Origin: an uncultured Prevotella sp. | GTDB lineage: Bacteria; Bacteroidota; Bacteroidia; Bacteroidales; Bacteroidaceae | Direction of reading: 5' to 3' | Assembly: GCA_900552675.1 (NCBI GenBank) | Contig: USAI01000084.1 | Location: forward strand, 1 to 9,689 | Length of the DNA stretch: 9,689 nucleotides | Notes under the pieces: generated by a model | Seen by the model: the letters and a program-made list of their open reading frames with translations, nothing else | Databases searched by the model: none | What the model was told of the DNA's origin: nothing | Program-made: the position numbers and the translations under genes | Part shown: positions 1-6,967 of the stretch, piece by piece | How the letters are laid out: each line of letters starts with the position of its first letter | Position numbering within the stretch: position 1 is the first letter of the stretch

Positions 1-12
1 GTGAGAGGTCGG

Positions 13-53
13 AAAACGAAAGTAGGAAGAAAACTGCTTCGTTTTCCTCCTAC
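13..53 (-). terminator. Probable intrinsic terminator of the hflX-DUF4954-M16 operon
   Basis: Read on the minus strand, GTAGGAGGAAAAC, a 6-nt loop (GAAGCA) and GTTTTCTTCCTAC form a 13-bp helix (positions 53-22). The helix is followed by TTTCGTTTT (21-13). It begins 24 nt after the stop codon of the M16 peptidase gene. One pair is G-U on the minus-strand RNA and would be an A-C mismatch on the plus strand, which supports termination of leftward transcription. The U-tract is interrupted by CG, so efficiency is uncertain. An alternative 10-bp pairing (11-20 with 38-47) overlaps it. Confidence 0.6.
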
Positions 54-76
54 TCAATTTATTGCTTAATGCGCTT

Positions 77-2986
77 TTAGTTACCAAAAATCTCTTCGGT
101 GCTTATGCGTTTGATGGGTGCAATTTGTTCCAGCGCCTTGATGTCGAGGTTCTTCTCGTCGCCGAGGATGATGTATCGGTATGGCTTGTGCGCCATGTTT
201 TCTTGTTCAAACTTCACGATATCTTGCAGCGTGATGTTAGGCAATGCCTCGTAGATGGTGCGGTTGATATCGTAGTCTATGCCGAGTTCTTTAGCCTGCG
301 CATACTTAGCAAAGATGGCTGTTTTTGTGGTGCGCTCGGTAGCGATGCGTTTCATCAGCGACTGCTTAGCCAGTGCGAAGGCACGCTCCGACTGTGGCAC
401 AGTGTCGACGATTGCGTTGAAGGTGCGTATGCAGTCCATCATCTTATCGTTCTGCGAGATGATGTGTGTCATTGCAAACTCGGGATGACCTTTGCGCGAC
501 GGGGTTACGTAAGCAGCAAAAGCGTTGTATGCCAAGCCGCGGCTCTCGCGCAACTCTTGGAACACTACGGTGTTCATGCCACCGCCAAAGTATTCGTTGA
601 ACAGAGCCACTACGGGTTCGCGCTCAGGAGTCCACTGTGTGCCGTTGTTGTTATACTGGCGCATATAGATGTTCTTTGCCTGATAGGGCGCAATCAATAT
701 CTCGTTCTCCTTCGTCAGCTGCTCCTCATACTCGCGACCAGCGGGCACGTCGGCCAACTTTTTAGCGGTGCGGTGGTTTTTGTCTACCATGGCAATTACC
801 TGTTTCAGGTCAGTGGGACCATAATAGGCCACCTCGTGCTTATAGTTTACGAGCGAACTAATCAGCTTCACCATGTCGGTGGGGTTAGCGTTGTCCAGTT
901 CCTGGGCCGTCATCTTGTTGCGGTAGGGGTTGTATGGGCCGTAGATGCCGTAGCTATACAATGCGCTGAAGTTGGCGTTTTGGTTCAACTTGTTCATCTC
1001 GCGCGCCTTCTTCTCCAGCGCTACAAACTGCTTCCATGCGTCGGTGTCGGCCTTCGCGTTAGCCAAGAACTGCTCCATCAGTTTCAGTGCCTCAACCTTG
1101 TTTTCGTCAAGACCCGAAAGTGTGATGGTGGTTTTGTTACGGCTTGCCGACACGCTGTATGTGCAAGCCAACTTATAGAACTGCTGTTTCAGCTGATCAG
1201 CTGTCATCTTGTCGGTGCCCAGATAGTCGAGATAACCTGCAGCGGTGTTCAAACGCTTGTCGGCCTCGATGCCGAAGTTGAATGTAAACTGCAGTGCGAA
1301 CAAACCGTTGGTGTTGTTCTTAATATACTGTACGGGCAGCCCCTTCTTGGTTTTTCCGAAGGTGATGTCGCGCTTGAAGTCGACAAACACAGGCTGAATG
1401 GGTTCGGCCTTAGCGTTTGCTATCTCTGCCACGTAGGCACTTTGCTTGTCGCGGTTTGAGGGGATAGGTGTGATTTGCGGCTTGTCAATCTTCTTCACAG
1501 TGCTGTCAACGCCCTGGCGTTTATACACGGCCACGTAGTTGTTCAGCAGATGACGGTTAGCAAAGTTGATGATTTGCTGCTTGGTGATGTGGCTGATGCG
1601 GTCAAGACGTCCCACCACGTCGCTCCACTCTTGTCCGTTGATGAAGGCATCAACAAACTTGTTGGCGCGGCTGTCGTTGTCTTCCATCTCCTTATAAGCA
1701 TCAAGCTTCATGTTGTTGATAACCGAGGGCAGCAGGTCGTCAGAAAACTCGCCACGCTTCAGTTTCTCAATTTCGCCCAGCATCAGGTCGCGCACCTGTT
1801 CCAGTGTTTGGCCTTCTTTGGGCAAACCTTCAACGATGAGCGACGAATATTCGGCCAGCGGATAGACGAAGGCTGCGCCGCCGAGGTATTGCATCTTCTG
1901 GTCAAGGTTCAGGTCGAAGAGGCCAGCCTTGCCGTTCGACAGCATCTCGGCTATCACGTTCAGCGTGTCTTGCTGTAACGATGCGGCACGATCAAACTTC
2001 CAGCCCAGCATCACGTTCTCAGCCTCTTGGCCAATGACGGTGGTGTCGGTGGGAGCGGTGAGCGTGGGCACGGGAGCATATTCGGGGCGCGACAGGTTGG
2101 GGTTCGACTTCCATCCGCCAAAATACTTGTCGATGGTAGCTATTACCTTGTCAGGGTCGAAATCGCCCGACATGCAGATGGCCACGTTGTTGGGGCAATA
2201 ATAGCGCTTGAAGTAGTTTTTGATGTTTGTGATTGAAGGGTTCTTCAAGTGCTCTTGTGTGCCTATTGTGGTTTGCATACCGTAGGGGTGGCCCGGATAC
2301 ATCTTGGCGTTGTAGGCAGCCCACTCTTTGCGGCTGTCTTTAGCCAGCGAGATGTTAAACTCTTCATACACGGCCTCCAGCTCGGTGTGGAAACCACGTA
2401 TCACCATGTCCTGGAAACGGTCGCTCTGTATGCGTGCCCAGTTCTCAACCTCGTTTGATGGAATGTCTTCTACATAGCAAGTTACATCGTTTGAGGTGTA
2501 GGCGTTGGTGCCTTCGGCGCCAATCGACGACATCAGCTTGTCATACTCATTAGGTATGTTATACTGAGCGGCCAACTGCGATACGCTGTCAATTTGGTGG
2601 TAGAGCAACTTGCGCTGTGCGGGGTCGGTTACCTTGCGATATTCTTCATATCGACGCTCAATATCGTTCAGGTAGGGTAGCTCCTTTGCATAGTCGGAGG
2701 TGCCAAAGTGTGTGGTGCCCTTAAACATCAGGTGCTCAAGATAGTGAGCCAGACCTGTGGTTTCGTGTGGGTCGTTACGGCTACCCGTGCGCACCGCGAT
2801 GTAGGTTTGAATACGCGGTTTTTCTTTGTTCACCGACAGATACACGGTGAGCCCGTTTTTCAGTGTGTAGATGCGGCTTTGCATCATGTCGCCCTTCACC
2901 TCTTTGTAGGTGTAGGTTTGAGCCAGAGCGTTGAAGCTCAGCGCTATAGCCGCTACTGCTGAAATGAATAGTCTTTTTAAATTCAT
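77..2986 (-). CDS. M16 family zinc metallopeptidase (pitrilysin/insulinase type), exported
   Basis: This is a 969-residue two-half M16 peptidase, which would degrade peptides or small unfolded proteins in the periplasm or envelope. Residues 1-22 are a signal peptide (basic MNLKR, hydrophobic core, FNALA before Q23). The inverted zinc motif HYLEH is at 81-85. The third zinc ligand should come from the Glu cluster at 202-209 (ELEAVYEE). The gap between these is about 40 residues longer than the classical spacing, because of a charged, probably helical insert near 100-150. The second half (from about 540) has a degenerate motif, GYLDY (584-588), where the catalytic residues should be. It keeps the RGLAY motif (816-820) typical of the non-catalytic half. 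This is the standard active/inactive architecture, and the length is normal for the family. The gene lies 54 nt after the DUF4954 gene in the same direction and is probably its operon partner. No Shine-Dalgarno is seen. The substrate is unknown. Confidence 0.95.
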   Translation of the reverse strand: MNLKRLFISAVAAIALSFNALAQTYTYKEVKGDMMQSRIYTLKNGLTVYLSVNKEKPRIQTYIAVRTGSRNDPHETTGLAHYLEHLMFKGTTHFGTSDYAKELPYLNDIERRYEEYRKVTDPAQRKLLYHQIDSVSQLAAQYNIPNEYDKLMSSIGAEGTNAYTSNDVTCYVEDIPSNEVENWARIQSDRFQDMVIRGFHTELEAVYEEFNISLAKDSRKEWAAYNAKMYPGHPYGMQTTIGTQEHLKNPSITNIKNYFKRYYCPNNVAICMSGDFDPDKVIATIDKYFGGWKSNPNLSRPEYAPVPTLTAPTDTTVIGQEAENVMLGWKFDRAASLQQDTLNVIAEMLSNGKAGLFDLNLDQKMQYLGGAAFVYPLAEYSSLIVEGLPKEGQTLEQVRDLMLGEIEKLKRGEFSDDLLPSVINNMKLDAYKEMEDNDSRANKFVDAFINGQEWSDVVGRLDRISHITKQQIINFANRHLLNNYVAVYKRQGVDSTVKKIDKPQITPIPSNRDKQSAYVAEIANAKAEPIQPVFVDFKRDITFGKTKKGLPVQYIKNNTNGLFALQFTFNFGIEADKRLNTAAGYLDYLGTDKMTADQLKQQFYKLACTYSVSASRNKTTITLSGLDENKVEALKLMEQFLANAKADTDAWKQFVALEKKAREMNKLNQNANFSALYSYGIYGPYNPYRNKMTAQELDNANPTDMVKLISSLVNYKHEVAYYGPTDLKQVIAMVDKNHRTAKKLADVPAGREYEEQLTKENEILIAPYQAKNIYMRQYNNNGTQWTPEREPVVALFNEYFGGGMNTVVFQELRESRGLAYNAFAAYVTPSRKGHPEFAMTHIISQNDKMMDCIRTFNAIVDTVPQSERAFALAKQSLMKRIATERTTKTAIFAKYAQAKELGIDYDINRTIYEALPNITLQDIVKFEQENMAHKPYRYIILGDEKNLDIKALEQIAPIKRISTEEIFGN

Positions 2987-3007
2987 GTTTATTCAGTTAA
3001 TTATATG

Positions 3008-3036
3008 AGTTTCGCTAGTCAAAGACATGCGAAACT
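3008..3036 (-). promoter_or_regulatory. Intercistronic hairpin between the DUF4954 and M16 genes
   Basis: AGTTTCGC (3008-3015) and GCGAAACT (3029-3036) form a perfect 8-bp inverted repeat around a 13-nt loop, in the 54-nt gap between two co-directional genes. No U-run follows on the minus strand, so it is not a convincing terminator. It could be a processing or stability element, or a protein-binding site that sets relative expression of the two cistrons. The loop contains a minus-strand TTTG that could serve as a -33 box, but no good TAnnTTTG follows at the right spacing. Confidence 0.45.
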
Positions 3037-3040
3037 TATG

Positions 3041-4894
3041 TTATTTATATAATGTCATATTTTCAAAGTCGATTTCTTTATCCAGCTGCGACACAAAGTT
3101 TTGTAGCACACTATCTTCAACGTCGCCCAGCTGATATTCTTTCTCGGCATCCTTCTTAATCTCGGTTATCCATGCGCGTCGTGCTGTGATATAGTCGGTG
3201 TGTATGCGTTCGGCATCTTGCGGTGTGATTTCGCTCAAGCCATAGTAGTCGAGAATCATGCGGTAAGCCCATGCCCAGCGATATTCGTTATAATTATTGT
3301 TGATGGCGTTCAGGCGGTCTACAATGTCGTCCATGCTTTCAATGGTGCCATCGGCAATGTCGCTCACCAGCTGTTGCTCTTCGCTGTCGGGCAGTAGTAG
3401 GCCCGATAGGTCGTTCCACTTGCCTGTTCCCACGGTCGAGACAGGAGGCACCAGCGCGTGTCGTTTCAGCACGGCACCCATGAAGATGCGTAGCGCTATG
3501 TCGTAGTATTTAATGCCTTTCCGCAGCGATGATGTTTTGATAACATATTCGTGATAGTTGTAGGTCGACACGTTATCGCCCGATGCTTCGCGCAGCCGCT
3601 CAAGTATTTTCTTTCCCTGAATGATTTCGCCCACCGAGAAGGGACTGAGCCAGTCGAAGTTGACGATGCTCTTTTGGCTTTGCTTTGACCGCATATCACG
3701 TTTTGGCCATTTGCGTATATCGCGATACAAGCCCACGGTGGTAAGGTTGCGGCCCGGCACCAGATACATAATGTCGCCATAGGCTATGAGGTATGAGAAG
3801 GGCAGCGACCGTGTGTCGGGGTGATACATCAGTTTGCCGAAACATACCGAGAAGGTGCCAATGTGTGCGGGCATGAGCAGATAGGCGCCGCTGGCCGTCT
3901 TTGAGCCACGCTCAAGGGTGCCGTAGTGTATGGGTCCCATCTTGTAGGCGTGGTTGCTGAAGTTGGTGGCCGACCCCGCATTATAGAACGAGAACATGCC
4001 GCCGATGATGAGCGAACTCTTATGATGGCTTGAAGAGAACGGTCCGCAGAAGGCGGCACACGCCTCGCCGTTCGACATATAGCTGTTAGCAAAGAACACG
4101 CTTTGCGCTGCCGTAAAGCCGTTGCTCAGTTTGCAGGCTTCGCCCACGAAGCAGTCTTGCATCTTCACGCTGTTGATGATCGACGAGCCGTGTGCGATGA
4201 TAGAGTTTTCGCATATCACGCCTGTGCCTATAAACACGCTGGCCTCGGGCGAACTCATGATGGTGCAGTCGCTGATGCGTGCTGCACCGTTTATCTCGCA
4301 GTCGTTATACACCACGGTGTTGGTCACCTCCTTAGTGTTCACAATCTTCACGCCATTGCCTATTGTACCCGTGTCGGGTGTGGTGCGCTGAATATATTCG
4401 GCCACCAGTCGGCGTATGGCCGTGCGGAAGGCGTTGTTGCCCGCATGTCGCACCATGAGCGCTGCTATCTGGCTGGTCAGTCCGTGATACGACACCACGT
4501 TGCCTTCGCCCACCTCGTTCAGCACCGATATAATGTTTCCCTCGCCATAGGTAGCCCCCTCGGTGGTCTCCATAGTGCAGATGTTTGAGATGTAGCAGTC
4601 AGAGCCTATGACATAGTTGTTGATGTAGTTGCCTACGTTTTCTACCAGGCTGTTGTTGCCAATGGTAACGTTACGCAGTGTGGCGTTATACACGCCTGTG
4701 CGTCGCATAAACGTTTTGCTTACCTCGATGCTCTTGTCGAAAGAGCCCAGTTTTACATCGCCATAAAAGGTTACGTTTCTTACGGCGTTGGGGTTGAAGT
4801 CGTCGGCCACCATTACGCGTTGCCAGTCTTCAGCCCAGCAGTTGTTATCTTCCAGCTGCCTGATTTCTTTTTCGTCCAGTTGTCTGTATTCCAT
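3041..4894 (-). CDS. DUF4954 family protein, left-handed beta-helix (hexapeptide-like)
   Basis: I recognise this 617-residue protein as DUF4954, a Bacteroidetes family of unknown function. Residues about 40-280 are a run of short beta-strand units with hydrophobic residues at hexapeptide-like spacing (for example VTIGNNSLVENV, YVIGSDCYISN, CTIMSSPEASVFIGTGV). This predicts a left-handed parallel beta-helix like that of sugar-nucleotide acyl- and nucleotidyltransferases. The family core is about 284-355, with GPFSSSHHKSS, SATNFSNHAYKMGP and YGTLERGSKTASG, rich in His, Ser and Asn that could form a binding site. Residues about 420-617 are mostly alpha-helical and charged. There is no signal peptide, so it is probably cytoplasmic. 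It lies 76 nt downstream of hflX and 54 nt upstream of the M16 gene, without a visible promoter of its own, so it is probably co-transcribed. A role in nucleotide-sugar or envelope precursor metabolism is a guess from fold only. Confidence 0.9.
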   Translation of the reverse strand: MEYRQLDEKEIRQLEDNNCWAEDWQRVMVADDFNPNAVRNVTFYGDVKLGSFDKSIEVSKTFMRRTGVYNATLRNVTIGNNSLVENVGNYINNYVIGSDCYISNICTMETTEGATYGEGNIISVLNEVGEGNVVSYHGLTSQIAALMVRHAGNNAFRTAIRRLVAEYIQRTTPDTGTIGNGVKIVNTKEVTNTVVYNDCEINGAARISDCTIMSSPEASVFIGTGVICENSIIAHGSSIINSVKMQDCFVGEACKLSNGFTAAQSVFFANSYMSNGEACAAFCGPFSSSHHKSSLIIGGMFSFYNAGSATNFSNHAYKMGPIHYGTLERGSKTASGAYLLMPAHIGTFSVCFGKLMYHPDTRSLPFSYLIAYGDIMYLVPGRNLTTVGLYRDIRKWPKRDMRSKQSQKSIVNFDWLSPFSVGEIIQGKKILERLREASGDNVSTYNYHEYVIKTSSLRKGIKYYDIALRIFMGAVLKRHALVPPVSTVGTGKWNDLSGLLLPDSEEQQLVSDIADGTIESMDDIVDRLNAINNNYNEYRWAWAYRMILDYYGLSEITPQDAERIHTDYITARRAWITEIKKDAEKEYQLGDVEDSVLQNFVSQLDKEIDFENMTLYK

Positions 4895-4970
4895 GTGCGT
4901 GTTGTTTTTTTATGTGTTTTTTATTATCGGTGCCGTGGGGTCAATGGCATAACTATTTTATTTAATCTTG

Positions 4971-6224
4971 TTACTCTTCCTCCATCTTGGGGTAGAGAAA
5001 GTCGTTGTAGGGATATTTCTGCACGTGCAGTTCACGCACCTTATTATATAGAATGGTGCGCAACTCGTCAATGTTTTCTTTCTCGCGAGCCGAGATAAAG
5101 ATGCAGTGGTCGCCCAGGCGTGCCATCCATGTGCGGCGCAGCTCGTCGAGCGATATGTTTTCTTTTGTTGCGGGTGTGAGGTCGTCTTCCTCTTTCTCCA
5201 CCCACGAGTAGTTGTCTATCTTGTTGAAGACAATCATCGAGGGCTTGTCGGCGCAACCCAAGTCTTTCAATGTGTTTTCTACCACGTTTATCTGCTCTTC
5301 AAAGTCGGGGTGCGAAATGTCTACTACGTGTACCAGCAAGTCGGCCTCGCGCACCTCGTCGAGGGTCGATTTAAATGAGTCGACCAGGTCGGTGGGCAAC
5401 TTACGAATAAAGCCTACGGTGTCGGCCAGCAAGAAGGGCAGGTTCTCTATTACCACCTTGCGCACGGTAGTGTCGAGGGTGGCAAACAGTTTGTTCTCGG
5501 CAAACACCTCGCTCTTCGACATCAGGTTCATGATGGTGCTCTTGCCCACGTTGGTATATCCCACCAGCGCCACACGTATCATGCGGCCACGGTTTTTGCG
5601 CTGCGTGGTTTTTTGCTTGTCAATCTCGGCCAGACGTTCTTTCAGCAAGCTCATACGACCCAAGATGATACGGCGGTCCATCTCAAGCTGGGTCTCACCC
5701 GGACCACGCAAGCCCACGCTACCTTTTCCGCCGCCCGAACCCGAGCCGCCACCCTGACGTTCAAGGTGGGTCCACAGGCGCTGCAGGCGGGGCAGCATAT
5801 AGCGATATTGTGCCAACTCTACCTGTGTTTTTGCGGCAGCCGTTTGTGCGCGCATGGCAAAGATGTCGAGAATGAGCGAGGTGCGGTCAAGAATTTTTAC
5901 CTCCAGCTCTTTCTCAATGTTGCGTATCTGCTTTGCCGACAGCTCGTCGTCGAAGATAACCATGCCCACGGGGCGCTCGGCATCTTCTTCGTCTTTAATA
6001 TATTGTCGTATCTCTTGCAGCTTTCCGCTTCCCACGTAGGTAATGGCGCTGGGGCCTCCCACGCGCTGCGTAAAGCGTTTCACGGTTACGGCACCAGCGG
6101 TGTCGGCCAGAAACTCCAGCTCGTCAAGATATTCTGTGGTTTTTGCTTCATCTTGGTCTTTGGTGATAAGGCCCACCAGCACGGCGGTTTCGGTCTTCAC
6201 CTCAGATATTACAAATTCTTTCAT
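4971..6224 (-). CDS. hflX: GTPase HflX, ribosome-associated
   Basis: HflX is a translation-factor-class GTPase that binds the 50S subunit and, in characterised bacteria, rescues or splits stalled or hibernating ribosomes under stress. This 417-residue protein has the full layout. The N-terminal HflX domain spans about 1-155, with FDDELSAKQIRNIE at 91-104 and DRTSLILDIFAMRAQT near 113-128. A glycine-rich linker follows (158-167), then the family signature GLRGPGETQLEMDRR (171-185). The G domain has G1 GYTNVGKST (222-230), G3 DTVG (268-271), G4 NKID (334-337) and G5 SAR (378-380). The length is normal. The start ATG at 6224 has no Shine-Dalgarno, as is usual in Bacteroidetes. It is the first gene of the leftward cluster and is preceded by a well-placed promoter and a repeat-containing leader. 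All catalytic motifs are intact, so it should be functional. Confidence 0.97.
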   Translation of the reverse strand: MKEFVISEVKTETAVLVGLITKDQDEAKTTEYLDELEFLADTAGAVTVKRFTQRVGGPSAITYVGSGKLQEIRQYIKDEEDAERPVGMVIFDDELSAKQIRNIEKELEVKILDRTSLILDIFAMRAQTAAAKTQVELAQYRYMLPRLQRLWTHLERQGGGSGSGGGKGSVGLRGPGETQLEMDRRIILGRMSLLKERLAEIDKQKTTQRKNRGRMIRVALVGYTNVGKSTIMNLMSKSEVFAENKLFATLDTTVRKVVIENLPFLLADTVGFIRKLPTDLVDSFKSTLDEVREADLLVHVVDISHPDFEEQINVVENTLKDLGCADKPSMIVFNKIDNYSWVEKEEDDLTPATKENISLDELRRTWMARLGDHCIFISAREKENIDELRTILYNKVRELHVQKYPYNDFLYPKMEEE

Positions 6225-6268
6225 CTATTGTCGTTGCTTGTATATATGTATATGGTTGTTAGCACTTT

Positions 6269-6303
6269 TTGCCTATAAATTGCCTATAATAAATTGCCTA
6301 TAA
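6269..6303. repeat. Three direct copies of TTGCCTATAA in the hflX 5' leader
   Basis: TTGCCTATAA occurs at 6269-6278, 6280-6289 and 6294-6303 (spacings 11 and 14 nt). The copies lie between the predicted hflX transcription start (about 6310) and its start codon, so hflX mRNA would carry three copies of TTATAGGCAA. A fourth copy with one mismatch (TTGCCTATGA, 6529-6538) overlaps the -7 box and start point of the opposing promoter. They could be operator sites, a binding site for an RNA-binding protein or small RNA, or simple local duplication. The sequence does not decide between these. Confidence 0.7.
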
Positions 6304-6315
6304 TATAATAAGGTG

Positions 6316-6347
6316 CAAATATACAAAGATTTATCGGGCCGTGCAAC
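6316..6347 (-). promoter_or_regulatory. Bacteroidetes-type promoter for hflX and its operon
   Basis: On the minus strand, GTTG (6347-6344; 3 of 4 matches to the TTTG -33 box) is followed after exactly 20 nt by TATATTTG (6323-6316), a full match to the TAnnTTTG -7 box of the primary sigma factor of Bacteroidetes. Transcription should start near 6310, giving hflX a 5' leader of about 85 nt. Between this promoter and the opposing one (6348-6499) I see only AT-rich sequence and a short palindrome, TTTCTTTAAAAAGAAA (6351-6366). Confidence 0.65.
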
Positions 6348-6499
6348 GTTTTTCTTTAAAAAGAAACAAATGGCTTAGACAGTGAAATGATAAGAACAGA
6401 AACAGTTTTTGCTGCTAATGTGCGAAATAAAGTCATTGAACGATTTTTAAAGAGATGAAGGTCAGAATAACAGATATAGCAATAAAAATAGAGGAAAAG

Positions 6500-6531
6500 T
6501 TTGTATTTATAGAATATTTTTCATAGTTTTG
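6500..6531 (+). promoter_or_regulatory. Bacteroidetes-type promoter driving the structured leader and the FG-GAP gene
   Basis: TTTG (6500-6503), a 20-nt spacer and TAGTTTTG (6524-6531) match both boxes of the Bacteroidetes consensus (TTTG, 19-21 nt, TAnnTTTG) with ideal spacing. Transcription should begin near 6537, about 430 nt before the next start codon on this strand. The surrounding 6480-6530 is strongly AT-rich. A TTGCCTATGA element related to the hflX leader repeats overlaps the -7 box and the start point. Confidence 0.7.
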
Positions 6532-6784
6532 CCTATGATAAGGGGGATTGCGACACTTTAAAGAGTATAAGTGCATGCCCCAAGTAGTAACTAAAAATTA
6601 AAGTAAGAAACAGAAATGACATACTAACGACGCAACATTGGGGTTTGCTACCCTGGTCCCAATCAAGTATGATAGATGATAGCCTTACGGCACATCCGCC
6701 TACAGTAAACGTTGGGATACAGATAAACAGAATAAAAAACCAAAGCGTCGCCGTTAGACATAGCTTTTTAAGATATTGAGCTTT

Positions 6785-6933
6785 TAGCTCTTGTTCTCTA
6801 CTATTCGAATACCGCCAATTTTCGTACACCCGAGAACAAGCAGATGGAAGGTTCATGCCTCTTTGGCGTGAGCCGTTCTGTGCTTGTTGGTGTACGAGGT
6901 CACTTGGCGGTAACCTGAATAGTAAACAAGCTA
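6785..6933 (+). repeat. Long segmented inverted repeat: state A hairpin of the leader
   Basis: Two arms pair over nearly their whole length. CTTGTT 6790-6795 pairs with 6925-6930, TACTATTC 6799-6806 with 6917-6924, TACCGCCAA 6810-6818 with 6904-6912, TCGTACACC 6822-6830 with 6889-6897, and AACAAGCA 6835-6842 with 6881-6888. The tip is GGTTCATGCC 6850-6859 with GGCGTGAGCC 6865-6874 around the loop TCTTT. All segments are perfect apart from two G-U pairs in the tip helix, about 50 bp in total with small bulges. As DNA it is also a large imperfect palindrome, so a recombination or mobile-element role cannot be excluded. The G-U pairs and the promoter favour RNA. Confidence 0.8.
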
Positions 6934-6960
6934 CGAGCGGTTGCACGCCATTTTATTTTT
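6865..6960 (+). terminator. Alternative terminator-like hairpin (state B) just before the FG-GAP start codon
   Basis: GGCGTGAGCCGTTC (6865-6878) can pair with GAGCGGTTGCACGCC (6935-6949) through 14 pairs, two of them G-U, with one bulged G (6943). Directly inside, GCTTGTT (6882-6888) pairs with AACAAGC (6925-6931) across a 3x3 internal loop. The helix is followed immediately by ATTTTATTTTT (6950-6960), and the start codon is at 6968. It uses the same bases as the tip and right arm of the long hairpin, so both cannot exist together. This is the layout of a transcription attenuator. However, an AT-rich run is also normal before Bacteroidetes start codons, so real termination is unproven. Confidence 0.5.
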
Positions 6961-6967
6961 ATGAAAA

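Larger units (their letters stand above)
6537..6967 (+). ncRNA. Large structured RNA leader (candidate cis-regulatory RNA or independent ncRNA)
   Basis: The stretch between a strong promoter and the FG-GAP gene is dense with paired segments. In the 5' domain, GGGG 6543-6546 pairs with CCCC 6578-6581 and encloses CACTT/AAGTG (6554-6558 with 6569-6573). CTAAC plus GACGC (6624-6633) pairs with GCGTC plus GTTAG (6745-6749, 6753-6757) with one 3-nt bulge. ATTGGG 6637-6642 pairs with CCCAAT 6658-6663. GAGCT/AGCTC forms a small hairpin at 6778-6790. The 3' domain is the long hairpin and alternative fold listed separately. Several helices contain G-U pairs that work only on the plus-strand RNA, which fixes the likely orientation. 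The RNA ends directly at an AT-rich start region with no Shine-Dalgarno. I do not recognise a known riboswitch, RNase P, tmRNA, SRP or 6S signature. A minus-strand GTG-started frame (6533-6946) crosses it but is probably not a gene. The identity is unknown; that it is a structured RNA is an inference from pairing and context. Confidence 0.65.

Noticed and set aside
62..1459. Plus-strand 465-codon frame opposite the M16 gene
   Set aside because: It is antisense to a clearly real peptidase gene. The protein is low-complexity in V, L, H and C with no domain or export pattern, as expected for the complement of a GC-rich gene.
5613..6278. Plus-strand 221-codon frame opposite hflX
   Set aside because: It lies antisense to intact hflX and shows no recognisable motif.
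6533..6946. Minus-strand 137-codon frame with two hydrophobic stretches across the structured region
   Set aside because: It begins with GTG and has no visible promoter or initiation context. Its codons coincide with the long inverted repeat and the other paired segments, and it ends over the divergent promoter. The pairing and G-U evidence support a plus-strand RNA, so this frame is probably a by-product. Conservation at the protein level would reverse this view.
6537..6967. Possible group II intron, RNase P RNA, tmRNA, SRP RNA or cobalamin riboswitch
   Set aside because: I looked for the domain V motif, the GAGGAAAGUCC-type core, a tag-peptide region, the GGAAGGAAGCAGCC-type loop and the cobalamin box. 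None is present.
6225..6967. CRISPR array or insertion sequence in the intergenic region
   Set aside because: The short TTGCCTATAA repeats lack uniform spacers, and no transposase frame or flanking target duplication is visible.
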